DNA of 49,414 nt from DATEZO01 sp035255485 (GCA_035255485.1 DATEZO010000322.1:1-49414), one strand, 5' to 3'; positions 1 to 8,579 are shown, counted from the first letter of the stretch. Notes: generated from the letters alone by a model not told the origin. Numbers and translations are program-made.

Positions 1-3
1 GCC

Positions 4-873
4 ATGATGCATCCGGAATATATCCTTACCTTGTCCTGCTTCGACCGCCGCGGTATCGTCCAGCGCGTATCGGGTTTTTTGGTCGAGCATGGCTGCAACA
101 TCATCGATTCCGCGCAGTTCGGTGACCGCCAGTCGCAATTATTCTTCATGCGCGTACATTTTGCTGCGGAAGATACGTCGATCGACGATGTGGCATTGCG
201 CGATGATTTTGCCGCACTTGCCCCAAGCATGCAGATGGACTGGCAATTGCACGATGCGCGTAAAAAACCACGCATGATGCTAATGGTATCGAAGATCGGG
301 CATTGCCTGAACGATTTGCTGTTTCGCTACCGGAGCGGTTTGCTGCCGGTGGAGATTCCGGCGATTGTCTCCAATCATGCGGATTTCTATCAGCTGGCGG
401 CAAGCTATAACATCCCCTTCCATCATTTGCCGCTGGCGATCGGCGCTTCCCCGGATGACAAGCGCGCCCAGGAACAGCGCGTGCTGGATATCGTCCGCAC
501 AAACGAGATTGACCTGGTTGTCCTGGCGCGTTATATGCAGATCCTGTCGCCCGAGATATGCAATGTGTTGAAAGGGCGGGCGATCAATATCCATCACTCT
601 TTCCTGCCCAGCTTCAAAGGAGCGAAGCCGTATTCCCAGGCCCATGAACGCGGTGTCAAGCTGATCGGTGCAACCGCGCATTTCGTTACCGGCGATCTCG
701 ACGAGGGGCCGATCATCGAACAGGATGTGGAGCGGGTTGATCATGCAATGGATCCGGACACGCTGACTGCGATCGGGCGCGATGTCGAATGCGTGGTGCT
801 GGCGCGCGCGGTCAAGTGGTTCGTCGAGCATCGCATTCTGCTGAACGGCCACAAGACCGTGGTGTTCAAATAG
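4..873 (+). CDS. purU: Formyltetrahydrofolate deformylase PurU
   Basis: Predicted cytosolic enzyme that hydrolyses 10-formyl-THF to THF and formate, balancing one-carbon pools and supplying formate for purine synthesis. The 289-aa product has an N-terminal ACT domain (about residues 5-85) followed by a formyltransferase-fold catalytic domain. The catalytic triad of the family is visible: Asn195 and His197 in the INIHHSFLP segment, and Asp233 in LDEGPII, with the same 38-residue spacing as in GAR transformylase (106/108/144). Two adjacent ATGs (4 and 7) could start it; the window edge hides the upstream signal. It converges with the MocR-type gene 10 bp downstream, and a short GC-rich hairpin lies between them. 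Family assignment is secure by motif content and length. Confidence 0.95.
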   Translation: MMHPEYILTLSCFDRRGIVQRVSGFLVEHGCNIIDSAQFGDRQSQLFFMRVHFAAEDTSIDDVALRDDFAALAPSMQMDWQLHDARKKPRMMLMVSKIGHCLNDLLFRYRSGLLPVEIPAIVSNHADFYQLAASYNIPFHHLPLAIGASPDDKRAQEQRVLDIVRTNEIDLVVLARYMQILSPEICNVLKGRAINIHHSFLPSFKGAKPYSQAHERGVKLIGATAHFVTGDLDEGPIIEQDVERVDHAMDPDTLTAIGRDVECVVLARAVKWFVEHRILLNGHKTVVFK

Positions 874-876
874 CGC

Positions 877-893
877 GGCGGGTTATTCCCGCC
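877..893. terminator. GC-rich hairpin between convergent genes
   Basis: GGCGGG (877-882) and CCCGCC (888-893) form a 6-bp stem with loop TTATT between purU and the convergent MocR gene. There is no T-run on either side, so it is a weak terminator candidate and may only be a structural stop between the two genes. Confidence 0.3.
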
Positions 894-2364
894 CGGCAGC
901 GTCGAGCCGACCTGCCGACACACTGCATCGCCGGACGATGTCGCCGATCGTCCGCACGCTGTCCTCGATGGCGGTATTCCACGGATAGCCGCAGTTCAGG
1001 CGAATGTATCGTTCGAATCTCCCGGAATTGGAAAATATCAAGCCGGGCGCGATCCCGATCGACTGTTGTCGTGCCAGATCGAACACCTGGCGTGAACGGA
1101 CACCGGCTGACAAACCGATCCATAGCAAATAACCTCCCTGCGGCAGCCGAACCTCGGTATCGGCAGGAAAATATTTCCGTACCGCCGCCAGCATCTGTGC
1201 CGTCTGCTTCCTGACGCCGCTTCTGAACTTGCGCAGATGATGATCGTAATTCCCGTTCTGCATGAATTCCGCGATTGCGGCCTGCGCCAGTTCCGGTGTC
1301 ACGATTGAACTGGTGAGCTTGAGCATTTCGGTGTGCGCATGCCAGCGGCCGGGAACAATCCAGCCGAGCCGAAGGCCGGGCGCCAGCGTCTTGGTCACCG
1401 AGTTGCACAGGATGACGTTGCCGCTAGTGTCGAATGATTTTGCGGCAACCGGCCGTCGTTCTGCATAGTGCAAATCGCCGTACACATCATCTTCGATCAG
1501 TGCGATGCCGCGTTCGGACAGCATCCGGACCACGCGTGCCTTGCTCTCGTCCGGCATCAGGCTGCCGAGCGGATTATGGAAATTCGGCATCAGCACGGCT
1601 GCCTGCACCGCGCCCGGCGTACCGGTCGCCAGGTCAAGCGCCTCGACTGAAATGCCGGTGATTGCATTGGTCGGTATCTCGAGTGCGCGCAGGCCGAGCG
1701 TTTCCAGTATCTGCAGGATGCCGAAATAGGTTGGTGACTCAACTGCCACCGTATCGCCCGGTTGCGTCACGGCGCGCAGCGCAAGATTCAGCGATTCGGT
1801 GCTGCCGCTGGTGATGACGATCTCTTCGGGATGGACGTGACAGCCGGTGTCGAGCATTCTGCGCGCGATTTGCGCCTTGAATTCGGCATGTCCGGTCCCG
1901 GTCGGGTAGTTGGTCAGGATACCGGGTTGCCGGCGGCTTACCGCGGCGATCAACTGCTGCAGTTTTCTGGTTGGATACACTTCCGGCGGACCGGTCGCAA
2001 TGTCGAGCCGTATCTTGCAACTGGTCCTGGCAAGATGCATTACCTCGAAAATCGTCTGGCTCATGCCGCCGCCGCCCGGGTCGGCCATCGGAGCAGTGTG
2101 GGGCGGCGCGAACACGTGCCGTGCGTTCTTCACGAAATAGCCGGACTTGGGGCGGGCCTCGATCAGCGAACGGTTTTCAAGATGGCGATAAGTTTGCAAC
2201 GCGGTTGTCAGGCTGACCTGGTGCTGTTTTGACAGATGCCTGACCGACGGCAGCCGGTCTCCCGGCCGCAGTGTTCCGGCGTCGATCGCCTGCGCAATAT
2301 GCCTTGCAAGTCGCTTGTATAACGGAGTGTCGGACTCCGTATCCATGTTGCCCACGCCAATCAT
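883..2364 (-). CDS. MocR-type GntR regulator with aminotransferase domain
   Basis: A 493-aa transcription factor with an N-terminal GntR winged-helix domain (about residues 12-80, including LRPGDRLPSVRHLS and the TVL-like helix) fused to a fold-type I PLP aminotransferase domain (about 115-480). The PLP-binding lysine is expected at Lys325 in SVTKTLAPGLRLGW; the cofactor-contacting Asn/Asp/Tyr region (NFHNPLG, EDDVYGDL) is present. Such proteins use the aminotransferase domain as a ligand sensor. The start at 2364 is preferred because AAGGA lies 5 nt upstream; an in-frame ATG at 2346 has a poorer site. It is divergent from the BenE-like transporter, and the shared intergenic region carries repeated ACAGATCC motifs, so it probably controls that transporter and/or itself. 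The effector cannot be told from sequence. Confidence 0.9.
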   Translation of the reverse strand: MIGVGNMDTESDTPLYKRLARHIAQAIDAGTLRPGDRLPSVRHLSKQHQVSLTTALQTYRHLENRSLIEARPKSGYFVKNARHVFAPPHTAPMADPGGGGMSQTIFEVMHLARTSCKIRLDIATGPPEVYPTRKLQQLIAAVSRRQPGILTNYPTGTGHAEFKAQIARRMLDTGCHVHPEEIVITSGSTESLNLALRAVTQPGDTVAVESPTYFGILQILETLGLRALEIPTNAITGISVEALDLATGTPGAVQAAVLMPNFHNPLGSLMPDESKARVVRMLSERGIALIEDDVYGDLHYAERRPVAAKSFDTSGNVILCNSVTKTLAPGLRLGWIVPGRWHAHTEMLKLTSSIVTPELAQAAIAEFMQNGNYDHHLRKFRSGVRKQTAQMLAAVRKYFPADTEVRLPQGGYLLWIGLSAGVRSRQVFDLARQQSIGIAPGLIFSNSGRFERYIRLNCGYPWNTAIEDSVRTIGDIVRRCSVSAGRLDAAGRE

Positions 2365-2380
2365 CGAATTCCTTGATAGA

Positions 2381-2436
2381 TACAGATCCTTGCCAATTCA
2401 TGCGGGACAGATCCTGACCGGCCGCATCTGTCCTGC
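2381..2436. promoter_or_regulatory. Putative MocR operator: two direct plus one inverted repeat
   Basis: In the MocR/benE divergent region ACAGATCCT occurs at 2382-2390 and again at 2407-2415 (25 bp apart). An inverted copy ATCTGTCC lies at 2426-2433 and pairs with GGACAGAT at 2405-2412; extending outwards, GCGGGACAGAT faces ATCTGTCCTGC with one mismatch in 11. Two direct repeats plus one inverted repeat resemble operators described for MocR proteins such as PdxR. Binding by the adjacent regulator is inferred. Confidence 0.5.
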
Positions 2437-2527
2437 AACACAAAACGGATAACTATGTCTTTGCGTACGGGCCGCCAATTTGTAACCTGATGACCGTTAT
2501 GAATCGGTTTGCCAATCAGGACAACGC

Positions 2528-3724
2528 ATGAAAAAAGATATCTCGCTATCAGCAATTATCGCAGGGTTGATCGCCGTGATCATCTCTTATGCAGGACCGC
2601 TCGTGATCGTGTTTCAGGCGGCGAAGGCGGCGCACCTGAGCAATGCGCAATTGTCGTCCTGGATATGGGCGATTTCGATCGGCAGCGGCGTGACCGGCAT
2701 CCTGCTCAGCCTGCGGTATCGGACACCGGTGATCAACGCCTGGTCAACGCCTGGGGCGGCGCTGCTGGTGACCAGCCTGGCCGGTGTTTCCTACCCTGAG
2801 GCCGTGGGAGCATTCCTGTTCTCCGCGGGATTGATTGCGTTATTGGGCTGGAGCGGACTGTTCGGCAGGATCGTGCAGCATATTCCCAAATCGATCGCCG
2901 CTGCGATGCTGGCGGGTATCCTGTTCCGGTTCGGCGTCGATGTCTTCGCTTCGGTCAGGCAGCAGCCGTTGTTGATCATTACGATGCTCGCCGGCTATCT
3001 GGCATTCAAGCGTATGACACCGCGCTATGCGATTTTGTGCGTGCTGTTGCTGGGCATGATCCTGGCTGCAGCGACCGGCCAGATCCGGTTCGGCGACGTT
3101 CCGATCAGCCTCGCCATTCCGGTGCCGACATGGCCGCAATTCTCGTGGCGCGCGATTATCAGCGTGGGCGTGCCGTTGTGTATCGTGACGCTGACCGGCC
3201 AGTATGTTCCGGGCATCGCGGTGCTGCGCGCCGCCGGTTATCAGGTGCCTGCGGATCCGCTGGTTACGGTGACCGGACTGGGGTCGATTCTTCTGGCACC
3301 GTTCGGTTCGCACGCGCTCAACCTGGCCGCGATCACCGCGGCCATCTGCACCGGCCGCGAAGCGCATGAGGAATCGGGTAAACGCTATGTGGCGGGCGTG
3401 GCCTGCGGTGTCTTCTACATTCTGGTCGGCTCGTTCGGCACGACACTGGCGGCATTGTTTTCGGTGCTGCCTAAGGAATTGATCGCCGCAATCGCAGGGT
3501 TGGCGCTGTTTGGGGCGATCATGAACGGGCTGGCTACCGCAATGGCGGATGAAAAACAGCGTGAAAGCGCGTTGATCACTTTCCTGGTCACCGCCTCGAA
3601 CGTGAGCTTTCTCGGGCTCGGCGCGGCGTTCTGGGGATTGGCCGTCGGGATTCTGGCCAGCGTCGCGCTCGACAATCGACTTGCGCTGAAGCCGCTCGAA
3701 TTCCTGCGAAGGAAAGCCGGCTGA
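2528..3724 (+). CDS. benE: BenE-family transporter
   Basis: A 398-aa, almost entirely hydrophobic inner-membrane protein with about 11-12 predicted membrane segments, typical in length and composition for the benzoate/H+ symporter (BenE) family. The start MKKDISLSAIIAGLIAVII and the central FGSHALNLAAITAAICTGREAHEE stretch, with conserved polar residues in otherwise apolar helices, are family hallmarks. No benzoate catabolic genes are next to it, so the true substrate is uncertain; many BenE homologues beside MocR regulators are orphans. AGGACA lies about 6 nt upstream of the ATG. It is divergent from the MocR gene and likely regulated through the repeats at 2381-2436. It converges with the esterase gene 40 bp downstream. 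Confidence 0.85.
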   Translation: MKKDISLSAIIAGLIAVIISYAGPLVIVFQAAKAAHLSNAQLSSWIWAISIGSGVTGILLSLRYRTPVINAWSTPGAALLVTSLAGVSYPEAVGAFLFSAGLIALLGWSGLFGRIVQHIPKSIAAAMLAGILFRFGVDVFASVRQQPLLIITMLAGYLAFKRMTPRYAILCVLLLGMILAAATGQIRFGDVPISLAIPVPTWPQFSWRAIISVGVPLCIVTLTGQYVPGIAVLRAAGYQVPADPLVTVTGLGSILLAPFGSHALNLAAITAAICTGREAHEESGKRYVAGVACGVFYILVGSFGTTLAALFSVLPKELIAAIAGLALFGAIMNGLATAMADEKQRESALITFLVTASNVSFLGLGAAFWGLAVGILASVALDNRLALKPLEFLRRKAG

Positions 3725-3763
3725 TACTCCTTCACCAGCAACGGAGCACTAACAGTCCTTTCG

Positions 3764-4444
3764 TCAGCTGGCTGGCGCCAGCAGGCGCCGCAGCCATGTG
3801 CCGATGTCATCGATCTCTTCTTCGCATACTGCATGCTCCATCAGATATTCATGCCACTCCAACTGGTAGCCGAGCGCCAGCAGCAGGTCGCGCGATTTCT
3901 CGGCGCGGTCGATCGGTATCACCGGATCGCCCCGGCCGTGCGCCATGAAAATCGGCGTCTGCTGGTTTGCCGCATGGCGTTCAGCCGGCAGCATGGTGTG
4001 AATCGGCACATAGCCCGACAGGCACAGCAAACCCGCCAGTTTTTCGGGATGACGCAGGCCGGTCTGGATCGTCATCGCGCAGCCTTGCGAGAAGCCGGCC
4101 AGTACGATGCGGCTGGCGGGAATGCCACGTGCCTTTTCCTGCGCGATCAATTGCTCGACCAGGATTTGCGATGCCCTCAATCCGGCCTCATCCTCGCGCT
4201 GGACCAGATCCATGCCGAGAATGTCGTACCATGCCCGCATCACGTAGCCGCCATTGATCGTCACCGGCATGCTTGGCGCGTGCGGAAAAACGAAGCGGAT
4301 AGCAGGGCAGCCTTTCAGGTCGAGCTCATGTGCAATCGGCACGAAATCGGAGCCGTCGGCGCCGAGGCCGTGCATCCAGATGATGGCGGCCGTTGGCTTC
4401 GGACCGGTTTCAATTTCAATGGCTTCCAGGGGCGTGTTGTTCAT
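3764..4444 (-). CDS. Carboxylesterase/acyl-protein thioesterase-like hydrolase
   Basis: A 226-aa alpha/beta hydrolase of the phospholipase/carboxylesterase (Pfam Abhydrolase_2) family, probably cytosolic. The catalytic triad is visible: nucleophile Ser119 in GFSQG, Asp173 in GRGDPVIP and His204 in LMEHAV; the oxyanion-region motif MHGLGADG is at about residues 24-31. The reading frame extends upstream to 4549, but that would overlap the neighbouring mog gene and add residues unlike the family, so the ATG at 4444 is chosen. It lies downstream of mog on the same strand (56 bp), probably the last gene of a yjgA-mog-esterase unit. The physiological ester substrate is unknown; the family includes esterases of P. 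fluorescens type and acyl-protein thioesterases. Confidence 0.88.
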   Translation of the reverse strand: MNNTPLEAIEIETGPKPTAAIIWMHGLGADGSDFVPIAHELDLKGCPAIRFVFPHAPSMPVTINGGYVMRAWYDILGMDLVQREDEAGLRASQILVEQLIAQEKARGIPASRIVLAGFSQGCAMTIQTGLRHPEKLAGLLCLSGYVPIHTMLPAERHAANQQTPIFMAHGRGDPVIPIDRAEKSRDLLLALGYQLEWHEYLMEHAVCEEEIDDIGTWLRRLLAPAS

Positions 4445-4500
4445 ATGGATAACGATCGGTTGTGTGCACTGCGCGTTGCCCCGCAAGGGGCAGCGGGGGA

Positions 4501-5199
4501 CTATGCGGCCCTGGAGCGAAGCGCCGATTTGGGGCGAAATGCCTTGCACACGGCATCATTGGTTTCGATGTACGGGCCACCGATCAGATCGATGCAGTAG
4601 GGCACCGCAGCAAAAATGCCGGGTACGACCTGCTTGCCATCTGCATCTTTCAAGCCTTCCAGCGTTTCCTTGATCGACTTCGGCTGTCCAGGCAGATTCA
4701 TGATGAGGGCGGCATGGTCCGCGGTTTCCCGAATCACGGCAACCTGGCGCGACAGGATCGCGGTCGGCACGAACTGCAGGCTGATCTGCCGCATTTGTTC
4801 GCCGAAGCCAGGCATTTCCCTGGTGCCGGCCGCCAGCGTCGCTTCCGGCGTTACGTCGCGCCGTGCAGGGCCGGTGCCGCCAGTGGTTAGGACCAGGTCG
4901 CAGCCGATTTCATCGACCAATTCGATCAATGCTGTTTCAATCAGTGCCCGTTCATCCGGTATCAGGCGGGTTTCCATTCGCCATGGGCTGGTGAGCGCGG
5001 CGCTGAACCAGTCACGCAAGGCCGGAATGCCCTGGTCTTCGTAGATGCCGCTGGAGGCGCGGTCGGAGACCGATACCAGGCCGATCAGCAGCTCGGTCCG
5101 AGGCGAGCCGCATGGCGGCTCATTGCGCTCCCCTCTACCGTGTGCGGGAGAGGGGCTGGGGGTGAGGGGCGGTTCAGGATTCTTCGTCGTCTTCGTCAT
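4501..5199 (-). CDS. mog: Molybdopterin adenylyltransferase Mog with REP-derived N-terminus
   Basis: The C-terminal ~195 residues match MogA, which adenylylates molybdopterin before molybdate insertion in molybdenum-cofactor synthesis. MoCF-fold signatures include LVSVSDRASSG (about 41-51) and TTGGTGPARRDVTPE (about 105-119, with Asp115). The first ~35 residues are anomalous. They include PLTPSPSPAHGRGE, the translation of a common intergenic palindromic repeat, here at 5127-5172. No ATG, GTG or TTG occurs in frame between 5199 and the conserved core; the only ATG, at 5199, overlaps the end of yjgA by 26 bp and lacks an obvious Shine-Dalgarno. Either the repeat is translated as an N-terminal extension, or initiation uses a rare codon such as CTG near 5085. 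Core function is secure, the start is not. Confidence 0.87.
   Translation of the reverse strand: MTKTTKNPEPPLTPSPSPAHGRGERNEPPCGSPRTELLIGLVSVSDRASSGIYEDQGIPALRDWFSAALTSPWRMETRLIPDERALIETALIELVDEIGCDLVLTTGGTGPARRDVTPEATLAAGTREMPGFGEQMRQISLQFVPTAILSRQVAVIRETADHAALIMNLPGQPKSIKETLEGLKDADGKQVVPGIFAAVPYCIDLIGGPYIETNDAVCKAFRPKSALRSRAA
5127..5172. repeat. REP-like palindromic repeat inside mog
   Basis: The stretch contains CCCCTCT (5130-5136) paired with AGAGGGG (5149-5155), extended by CCG/CGG closer to the loop, followed by GGGGGTGAGGGG. This is the widespread intergenic 'CTCCCCTCTCCC...GGGAGAGGGG...GGTGAGGG' type of repeat, recalled from many proteobacterial genomes. It sits exactly between the yjgA stop (5174) and the conserved part of mog, and is read in frame by mog. 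Confidence 0.75.
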
Positions 5200-5767
5200 G
5201 ATTTGGTTCGGGCGCTTGCGGCGATGCCTTCGATTGGAGTTGTTTCAATATCTGGAATATTTCCCGATACGCTTTCGGCGGCTTGTTCTCCGCCTGTTCC
5301 TTGCGCGCATTGCGGATCATGGTCCGAAGCTGCTGCACATCGATTTCCGGATGCTGCGCTTTCAAATCGGTCAACGCCGCGTCGTCTGCCAGCAGTTTTT
5401 CGCGCCGCCGTTCGAGCGCATGCATGGCGGCGGTTTCGGCTTTCGACTGGCCACGCCAGCTATCGAGGGTTTTCTGGATCGCCGCTATTTCAGCTTCGTC
5501 AAGCGTGCGCATTTTCTTGCCGACATATTGCAGTTGGCGGCGATGGCCTTCGTGATCCCTGATTTTCTGGCATTCCAGAATGGCATCGCGCACATCCTCC
5601 GGCATCGGTACGCGCCTTACGCGCTCCTTGGGTTCGGCGACAAGGTCTTCGCCCAGTTTTTGCAAGGCGGTCATTTCGCGCTTGAGCTGGGATTTCGAAG
5701 GCCGGTCGTACTCTTGTTCAAATTCGCTGGACTGGAAGCCGCATGAGCCTCGGTTGGGATTTGGCAT
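5174..5767 (-). CDS. yjgA: Ribosome biogenesis protein YjgA/DarP (DUF615)
   Basis: A 197-aa, highly charged helical protein matching the DUF615/YjgA (DarP) family, which associates with late 50S ribosomal precursors and promotes peptidyl-transferase-centre maturation. Diagnostic segments are RPSKSQLKREMTALQKLGE (about 22-40), RRQLQYVGKKMR (about 76-87) and LRTMIRNARKEQAENKPPKAYREIFQ (about 146-171). The C-terminus is very acidic (NHDEDDEES). It is first in a minus-strand unit with mog and the esterase; the mog start codon lies inside its last codons. It is divergent from pmbA 115 bp away, an arrangement often seen in beta- and gammaproteobacteria. Confidence 0.93.
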   Translation of the reverse strand: MPNPNRGSCGFQSSEFEQEYDRPSKSQLKREMTALQKLGEDLVAEPKERVRRVPMPEDVRDAILECQKIRDHEGHRRQLQYVGKKMRTLDEAEIAAIQKTLDSWRGQSKAETAAMHALERRREKLLADDAALTDLKAQHPEIDVQQLRTMIRNARKEQAENKPPKAYREIFQILKQLQSKASPQAPEPNHDEDDEES

Positions 5768-5882
5768 GGTTGGATAAACATTTTGTACACGCTGCTATCA
5801 TAACTACTTTACTGCCAGTTGCGGGACAGAGTTGAGCGCAGCACTATCTTATCCTTCACATTCCACCAAGAAAAATTAACCC

Positions 5883-7247
5883 ATGAGCGATTCCGTATTT
5901 ATTCATAGCCAGGAACAATTGCAACAATTCGCGCAGGATGTCTTGCGTTATGCCAGGGAAAAGGGTGCATCCGGGGCGGCAGTTGAAATTACCGAAGGCC
6001 AGGGGCTTGCCGTCACGGTGCGCAAAGGCAATATTGAAACCATAGAACAGAACAAGGACAAGGGCATGGGCGTGACCGTGTACCTTGGCGAAGAGCGGCA
6101 GACGCGTCGCGGTAATGCAAGCACATCGGATTTTTCGCAGCAGGCACTGAGAGATACCGTAGAGGCGGCTTACAACATTGCGCGCTTCACGGCGCCGGAT
6201 GATTGCGCCGGTTTGCCGGATGCGGATACGCTGGAAATGCATCCGCGCGATCTGCAGCTCTGCCATCCATGGCTGATTTCAGCGGAACAGGCCGTTGAGC
6301 TCGCCAAGCGCGGTGATGCGGCCGCATTCGCCGTCGACAAGCGCATTACCAATAGCGAAGGGGCTAGCGTCTATGCGCAGCAATCGCATTTCGTGGCGGC
6401 CAATTCGGGCGGATTCATGGGCGGCTATCCGTATTCGCGCCACACCATTTCGGTGGCGCCGATCGCCGGCAAGGGCGCCAACATGCAGCGCGATGACTGG
6501 TATTCCTCGATGCGTGATCCGGGCAAGCTGGCACAGCCGGAAGCGATCGGCCGCTATGCCGCCGAGCGCGCCTTGGCGCGCCTGCATGCGCGCAAGCTCG
6601 ACACGCGCAAATGCCCGGTGCTGTTCGAGGCGCCGCTGGCGGCGGGATTGCTGGGCGCGTTCGTGCAGGCGGTATCCGGCGGCGCGCTGTACCGGAAATC
6701 CACCTTTTTGCTGGATTCCCTGGGGCAGCAGATATTCGCATCGCACATTCAGGTAGTGGAAGATCCGCATATCATCGGCGCAGTCGGGTCGGCACCATTC
6801 GATGAAGAAGGCGTGAAGACGCAGCGGCGCGATGTGGTCCGCGATGGCGTGGTGCAGGGATATTTTCTCTCGACCTATTCGGCCCGCAAGCTGGGCATGC
6901 AAACCACCGGCAATGCGGGCGGTTCGCACAATTTGTCGCTGGTGTCGACCGCCACCGCACCAGACGATGACTTCAAGGAAATGCTCCGAAAACTCGGCAC
7001 CGGTCTGTTGGTAACGGAATTGATGGGGCAGGGCGTCAATTATGTAACCGGGGACTATTCCCGCGGCGCGTCCGGCTATTGGGTGGAGCAGGGCGTGATC
7101 CAGTATCCCGTGGAAGAAATCACGATTGCCGGCAATATGCGGGATATGTTCCGGCAAATCGTTGCTGTCGGCGCCGACACACTGATACGAGGCACCAAGC
7201 AGACTGGTTCGATATTGGTTGAAAACATGACGGTTGCCGGGGGATGA
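5883..7247 (+). CDS. pmbA: Metalloprotease PmbA/TldE
   Basis: A 454-aa protein of the TldE/PmbA family. With TldD it forms a cytosolic heterodimeric zinc protease that processes unfolded peptides (microcin B17 maturation, CcdA degradation). PmbA/TldE is the non-metal subunit and lacks the HExxxH of TldD, as here. The N-terminal domain (about 1-120, GQGLAVTVRKGNIETIEQNKDKG) and C-terminal domain (about 230-454, with NAGGSHNLSL and GVNYVTGDYSRGASGYWVE) match the family, and length is normal. tldD is not in this window. It is divergent from yjgA. An AT-rich hairpin at 7323-7353 follows and may end its transcript. Confidence 0.94.
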   Translation: MSDSVFIHSQEQLQQFAQDVLRYAREKGASGAAVEITEGQGLAVTVRKGNIETIEQNKDKGMGVTVYLGEERQTRRGNASTSDFSQQALRDTVEAAYNIARFTAPDDCAGLPDADTLEMHPRDLQLCHPWLISAEQAVELAKRGDAAAFAVDKRITNSEGASVYAQQSHFVAANSGGFMGGYPYSRHTISVAPIAGKGANMQRDDWYSSMRDPGKLAQPEAIGRYAAERALARLHARKLDTRKCPVLFEAPLAAGLLGAFVQAVSGGALYRKSTFLLDSLGQQIFASHIQVVEDPHIIGAVGSAPFDEEGVKTQRRDVVRDGVVQGYFLSTYSARKLGMQTTGNAGGSHNLSLVSTATAPDDDFKEMLRKLGTGLLVTELMGQGVNYVTGDYSRGASGYWVEQGVIQYPVEEITIAGNMRDMFRQIVAVGADTLIRGTKQTGSILVENMTVAGG

Positions 7248-7322
7248 GATGCTTCCTGTACGTAGTTCCACTTATGGAAAAAGCACAATGTTCCGATACG
7301 ACTCTTGTATGATTGCAATTCC

Positions 7323-7353
7323 ATGCTTTTTTGAAATTTTCAAAAAAAAGTAT
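7323..7353. terminator. AT-rich inverted repeat between pmbA and dctP
   Basis: ATGCTTTTTTGAAA is followed after a short loop by TTTCAAAAAAAAGTAT, making a long A/T-rich hairpin about 75 nt after the pmbA stop and 70 nt before the dctP start. The low-GC stem is unusual for an intrinsic terminator. It could act in both directions or have another role. Confidence 0.35.
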
Positions 7354-7422
7354 GAATCCGAAAGATTGTGAAACTTGCTGTATCTGATTTTGAATAATCA
7401 ATATTTTCAAGGAGGCAACAAT

Positions 7423-8511
7423 ATGGAACGACGTTCCTTTATTAAAAAAGCGGCTATTGGTGCATCAATCGGAGCGGTCGCCGCTCCGGCGTTGGCTCAA
7501 ACCCAGCCCACCATCAACTGGCGCCTGGCATCGAGTTTTCCGAAATCGCTCGATACCATCTTTGGCGCAGCGGAGACTTTTTCCAGGCGCGTCAGTCAGT
7601 TAACAAATGGCAAGTTCAATATTCGCGTCTTTGCCGGCGGCGAGATCGTACCCGCCCTGCAGGTGGTAGATGCGGTACAGGCTGGCACTGTCGAGATGGG
7701 CCATAGCGCGTCATATTATTACTTTGGCAAGGATGCGACGTTCGCATTCGACTGCGCAGTACCGTTTGGCCTGACCTCGCGCCAGCAGACCGCCTGGTTC
7801 GACCAGGGTGGCGGTCGCCAGCTGACGCGCGCATTCTTCAAGGATTACGGCATCGTGAACTTCCTGGGTGGCAATACTGGCACCCAGATGGGCGGCTGGT
7901 TCCGCAAGGAAGTGAAGTCGGTCAAGGACCTTGACGGCCTGAAGATGCGGATCGGTGGTTTTGCCGGCAAGGTAATGCAGCGCCTGGGCCTGGTACCGCA
8001 GCAGATTGCCGGCGGCGATATTTATCCGGCACTTGAAAAGGGAACGATCGACGCTGCAGAATGGGTTGGACCGTACGACGATGAAAAGCTCGGCTTTTTC
8101 AAGGTCGCACCGTATTACTACACGCCGGGCTGGTGGGAAGCCGGCCCGCAATTGTCATTCTATGTCGGTATCAAGGAATGGGAAAAGCTGCCAAAGGAAT
8201 ACCAGGCCGCGGTGGAAGCGGCATCCTATGAGGCGCATGTCGTGATGCAAGCCGAATACGATGCCAAGAACCCGGCTGCGCTGGCGCGCTTGCTGAAAAA
8301 TGGCGTCAAGCTGCATGCTTTCTCGCGCGATATCATGGATGCCTGCTACAAGGCGGCGAATGACGTGATGGAAGAAGAATCGTCGAAGAATGCGAAATTC
8401 AAGAAAATCTATGAGCCGTGGAAGCGGTTCCGCCAGGATCAGAACCAGTGGTTCTCGGTAGCGGAAGCAACCTTGCAAAACTACCTAATCAATCCGGGTA
8501 AGAAGAAGTAA
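7423..8511 (+). CDS. dctP: TRAP binding protein, TakP-like, Tat-exported
   Basis: A 362-aa periplasmic solute-binding protein of the DctP family, for a TRAP transporter. The start at 7423 follows a strong AAGGAGG at 7409-7414; an upstream in-frame start at 7375 lacks support. Residues 3-9 (RRSFIKK) form a twin-arginine motif and APALA-Q at 21-26 a cleavage site, so export of the folded protein by Tat is likely. The mature sequence closely resembles TakP of Rhodobacter sphaeroides as I recall it: WRLASSFPKSLDTIFG near the start, GNTGTQMGGWFRKE, and GGDIYPALEKGTIDAAEWVG. TakP binds alpha-keto acids such as pyruvate, so 2-oxoacids are the best guess; the subgroup also includes lactate binders. 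Its partner permeases dctQM face it from the other strand. A strong terminator follows. Confidence 0.93.
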   Translation: MERRSFIKKAAIGASIGAVAAPALAQTQPTINWRLASSFPKSLDTIFGAAETFSRRVSQLTNGKFNIRVFAGGEIVPALQVVDAVQAGTVEMGHSASYYYFGKDATFAFDCAVPFGLTSRQQTAWFDQGGGRQLTRAFFKDYGIVNFLGGNTGTQMGGWFRKEVKSVKDLDGLKMRIGGFAGKVMQRLGLVPQQIAGGDIYPALEKGTIDAAEWVGPYDDEKLGFFKVAPYYYTPGWWEAGPQLSFYVGIKEWEKLPKEYQAAVEAASYEAHVVMQAEYDAKNPAALARLLKNGVKLHAFSRDIMDACYKAANDVMEEESSKNAKFKKIYEPWKRFRQDQNQWFSVAEATLQNYLINPGKKK

Positions 8512-8532
8512 TCAACCTGACCCGGAAATCGG

Positions 8533-8563
8533 ACCCGCAGCGTGCGAGCGCTGCGGGTTTTTT
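8533..8563 (+). terminator. Intrinsic terminator of dctP
   Basis: ACCCGCAGCG (8533-8542) pairs perfectly with CGCTGCGGGT (8549-8558) around loop TGCGAG and is followed by a T-run, 22 nt after the dctP stop. This is a textbook Rho-independent terminator. Confidence 0.92.
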
Positions 8564-8579
8564 ATTTTGCTTAAAAACA

